The notes under the pieces: generated by a model
What the model saw: the letters and a program-made list of their open reading frames with translations, nothing else
Databases searched by the model: none
What the model was told of the DNA's origin: nothing
Origin: Sulfurimonas sp.
Lineage (GTDB): Bacteria > Campylobacterota > Campylobacteria > Campylobacterales > Sulfurimonadaceae
Direction: 5' to 3'
Length of the DNA: 8,066 nucleotides
Assembly (NCBI GenBank): GCA_021107375.1
Contig: JAIOSY010000261.1
Coordinates: 1 to 8,066, forward strand
Made by a program: the position numbers and the translations under genes
Shown here: piece by piece, positions 6,666 to 8,066 of the stretch
How positions within the stretch are numbered: position 1 is the first letter of the stretch
Layout: every line of letters starts with the position of its first letter

Positions 6666-7175
6666 ATGTTTACTATCTCAAAATATATTAATATTATTTC
6701 AAAAAATAATAACATACAGGGTATGTTGAGTGATGCAAAAAATATATCTAATAATTTGCTGTCTGGTGAATTATTAGATTTAAATATTAATAATTATATA
6801 TATACTCCAGATATAGCTGTTGAAGAGTTAGGTTTAGATTTAGACTTAATAAATCAACTTGTTGAAGATTATGCAATTCAAATAGTTAAATCAAGTGTAG
6901 TCTTTTTAGAGTATATTAGTAGTCTTCAAATAGATAAAAAAAATAATAAAGAGTTAGATTATACAGATTTAAGAGAGTTAGCACATAAAAATTTAGGTGT
7001 AGCTAAAAACTTACGCATCGAAGATGCCCAAAAGTTTTTATATAAGATGATGAAAGATGATAATCTGGATTATATACTTAAATGTTTAGAAGCACTTGTA
7101 AGTTCAGCTATAATATTAAAACCACAGAGTTCTTATGATACTATGACCCTTATGAAAATAAAAAAATCACTCTAG
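6666..7175 (+). CDS. HPt-like (histidine phosphotransfer) domain protein, degenerate
   Basis: This 169-residue protein is predicted to be cytoplasmic and has no signal or membrane span. Residues about 47-150 resemble the HPt four-helix domains seen in Campylobacterota signalling proteins: YTPDIAVEELGLDLDLINQL, then a helix to about residue 87, then LAHKNLGVAKNLRIEDA at 106-121. His107 aligns with the phospho-acceptor. The canonical HxLKG motif reads HKNLG here, so the lysine at +3 is leucine and phosphotransfer competence is uncertain. The first 45 residues match nothing I recognise. The ATG at 6666 has no Shine-Dalgarno sequence; an in-frame ATG at 6723 is an alternative but would be spaced only two or three bases from its GGG. 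No kinase or response regulator gene is in the window. It is followed after 12 bases by the convergent 55-residue gene. The family call comes from motif recall, not from a search. Confidence 0.6.
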   Translation: MFTISKYINIISKNNNIQGMLSDAKNISNNLLSGELLDLNINNYIYTPDIAVEELGLDLDLINQLVEDYAIQIVKSSVVFLEYISSLQIDKKNNKELDYTDLRELAHKNLGVAKNLRIEDAQKFLYKMMKDDNLDYILKCLEALVSSAIILKPQSSYDTMTLMKIKKSL

Positions 7176-7187
7176 TTTTATTTAAAA

Positions 7188-7355
7188 TTACTTGTTTTTA
7201 ATTGCGTGTGAAATTTGCTCTAACTTGCCTTTTGGTACTTTTTCTACAACAACCTTCTCTTTACTGGGCAATACAAAAGCTAATAATATAAATATAAAAG
7301 AAAATACAATACCCATCAAGCTTGCAAGAACTAGTTTTAATTTAAAATCATCCAT
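7188..7355 (-). CDS. Small single-pass membrane protein, 55 residues, unknown function
   Basis: Reading the minus strand from ATG 7355-7353 to TAA 7190-7188 gives a 55-residue protein. It begins with a charged MDDFKLK, has one hydrophobic span at about 8-30 (LVLASLMGIVFSFIFILLAF), then a strongly charged tail (SKEKVVVEKVPKGKLEQI). This layout, membrane span plus soluble basic tail, is coherent and unlikely for random antisense sequence. It fills almost the whole space between the HPt-like and nuclease-like genes with 12 and 29 bases to spare. The ATG has no Shine-Dalgarno sequence but a TGT-TATAAT extended -10 box six bases upstream. I do not recognise the family. Positive charges lie mainly after the span, so an N-out, C-in topology is possible. 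Confidence 0.65.
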   Translation of the reverse strand: MDDFKLKLVLASLMGIVFSFIFILLAFVLPSKEKVVVEKVPKGKLEQISHAIKNK

Positions 7356-7361
7356 AAGTTA

Positions 7362-7370
7362 ATTATAACA
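7362..7370 (-). promoter_or_regulatory. Extended -10 promoter of the 55-residue membrane protein
   Basis: The minus strand reads TGT-TATAAT-TAACTT-ATG. The hexamer at 7367-7362 is a perfect -10 box with the extended TGn motif (7370-7368) just before it, six bases from the start codon. This spacing predicts transcription starting at the ATG, giving a leaderless mRNA. It lies back to back with a similar element on the plus strand. Confidence 0.5.
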
Positions 7371-7375
7371 TGTTA
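7366..7375. repeat. 10-bp palindrome shared by divergent -10 elements
   Basis: TAACATGTTA is a perfect palindrome centred between 7370 and 7371. Its two arms supply the TGTTA that begins the extended -10 element on each strand (TGTTATAAT on minus, TGTTAAAAT on plus). The two proposed start codons, 7355 on minus and 7385 on plus, are almost symmetrical about it. Confidence 0.5.
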
Positions 7376-7379
7376 AAAT
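7371..7379 (+). promoter_or_regulatory. Possible extended -10 five bases before ATG 7385
   Basis: TGT-TAAAAT at 7371-7379 followed by CTTAT and ATG at 7385 mirrors the promoter on the opposite strand. TAAAAT matches five of six -10 bases and has the TGn extension. If it is used, translation must begin at 7385, not at the upstream in-frame ATG 7370, which overlaps the element. Confidence 0.4.
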
Positions 7380-7384
7380 CTTAT

Positions 7385-7900
7385 ATGCCTAAAATTTCAT
7401 ATATTTTTATTTTGCTTCTGTTTTTAACACAATCTTTAATCTCAAAAGAACCGATTATGGCACTCTTAACAGATATACAATCTAATGATGTACAACATTT
7501 TAAAATAGGTAATTATAAATTTGAATGTAAGTCTTATGGTGTTATAGGTATTGATGAGTTATATAATGATAAGTTGTTTAATTCTGAGTGTAAAAAAAAT
7601 ATTTTAAAATTTTATAAAAAAAGATTAGATTTAAAATATTACACTCGCTCAAAGCTTAATCTTATGCAGTTATATAGGATTAAATTTAAAGATGATAGGT
7701 GTTTAATTAGTGTTTCTGGAGAAAAATCTTTGTCTGAATTTCTTCTTGAAGAGGGTTTAGCAGTTCGAAAACCATTGTTAAAAGATGATGAATATGAATA
7801 TTATTTTTTTAAGTCACAGCTAAATGCGAAGATGTTAAGAAAAGGTATATGGAAAGAAAATATCACTAGAGAGTGTATATCAAATATATATAAAAAATAA
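7385..7900 (+). CDS. Exported staphylococcal-nuclease-like (SNase fold) protein, probably not a canonical nuclease
   Basis: This protein has 171 residues from ATG 7385, or 176 from the in-frame ATG 7370. Numbering below is from 7370. A signal peptide is clear: a short basic start, a hydrophobic core (YIFILLLFLTQSLI, about 11-24) and a likely cleavage near SKEP, so the protein should be periplasmic or secreted. The rest resembles the SNase fold: YGVIGIDEL at 56-64 fits the strand-to-loop segment VRLLLVDTPE, DDRCLISVSGEKSLSEFLLEEGLA at 108-131 fits the YGR...GLA segment, and LNAKMLRKGIW at 151-161 fits the terminal helix. In that alignment Arg110 matches catalytic Arg87, but the positions of Arg35 and Glu43 are Gly57 and Tyr65. 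Neither start has a ribosome binding site; 7385 is preferred because of the -10 element just upstream. pepN follows 11 bases downstream, probably co-transcribed. Homology is inferred from motif patterns. Confidence 0.65.
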   Translation: MPKISYIFILLLFLTQSLISKEPIMALLTDIQSNDVQHFKIGNYKFECKSYGVIGIDELYNDKLFNSECKKNILKFYKKRLDLKYYTRSKLNLMQLYRIKFKDDRCLISVSGEKSLSEFLLEEGLAVRKPLLKDDEYEYYFFKSQLNAKMLRKGIWKENITRECISNIYKK

Positions 7901-7911
7901 GAGAGATAATT

Positions 7912-8066
7912 ATGAATGATGTAAAAGCGATATATTTAAAAGATTATAAAAAACCAGTATTTAAGATTAAAGATGTAGATTTACTTTTTGAACTTCAAGA
8001 AGAATATACAATCGTAACTAATGTTATGAGTATTGTAAAGTTAGATGATAATTCAAAAGATATTGA
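7912..8066 (+). CDS. pepN: Aminopeptidase N (PepN), 5' part, continues beyond window
   Basis: Fifty-one codons are visible. PepN is a zinc M1-family metallopeptidase of the cytoplasm that removes N-terminal residues from peptides. The visible N-terminus, IYLKDYKKPVFKIKDVDL followed by LFELQEEYTIVTNVMSI, aligns closely with the start of E. coli PepN (KYRHDYRAPDYQITDIDLTFDL, then a VVTAV segment). The catalytic GAMEN and HExxH motifs lie beyond the window and cannot be checked. GAGAGA at 7901-7906 is a suitable ribosome binding site six bases before the ATG. The 11-base gap from the nuclease-like gene suggests that the two are co-transcribed. Confidence 0.88.
   Translation, partial: MNDVKAIYLKDYKKPVFKIKDVDLLFELQEEYTIVTNVMSIVKLDDNSKDI

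Overview
This is an AT-rich window of chromosomal type, most likely from a member of the Campylobacterota (Epsilonproteobacteria; a Sulfurimonas- or Arcobacter-like organism). The codon bias towards A/T, the short AAGGA-type ribosome binding sites, the T-rich promoter with a TACAAT -10 box before htpG, the di-haem cytochrome c lipoprotein and the local repertoire all fit that phylum. I cannot fix the genus from sequence alone. I see no insertion sequence, CRISPR array, rRNA, tRNA, prophage or defence system.

Left part (3-3456, plus strand) looks like one operon. It holds the 3' part of a Sir2-family NAD-dependent deacylase, an adenine deaminase gene (ade) and an AzgA-type NCS2 purine permease, with a 4-base ATGA overlap and then an 11-base gap. 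Uptake of adenine followed by deamination to hypoxanthine is an obvious purine salvage pair. The ade frame is broken by one in-frame TAA at 1517-1519, exactly between its amidohydrolase part and its C-terminal domain, with no frameshift and an otherwise well-conserved sequence on both sides.

Middle part (3451-4527, minus strand) holds a periplasmic di-haem cytochrome c lipoprotein, whose 3' end overlaps the permease by 6 bases, and upstream of it a 101-residue membrane protein of unknown function. Next comes htpG (4668-6563, plus), the bacterial Hsp90 chaperone, with its own promoter, a good ribosome binding site and a perfect 11-bp hairpin after the stop.

Right part (6666-8066) holds a degenerate HPt-like protein (plus), a 55-residue single-pass membrane protein (minus, 7188-7355), a divergently transcribed exported staphylococcal-nuclease-like protein (plus), and the first 51 codons of pepN (aminopeptidase N), 11 bases downstream of the nuclease-like gene.

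The main points for a second look are the single nonsense codon in ade, and a recurring layout in which four small, poorly known genes lack a Shine-Dalgarno sequence but carry a -10-like box only 5-6 bases before the ATG. That layout suggests leaderless transcripts. Two of these sites form a compact divergent promoter around a shared palindrome. I did not find a convincing wholly new system.
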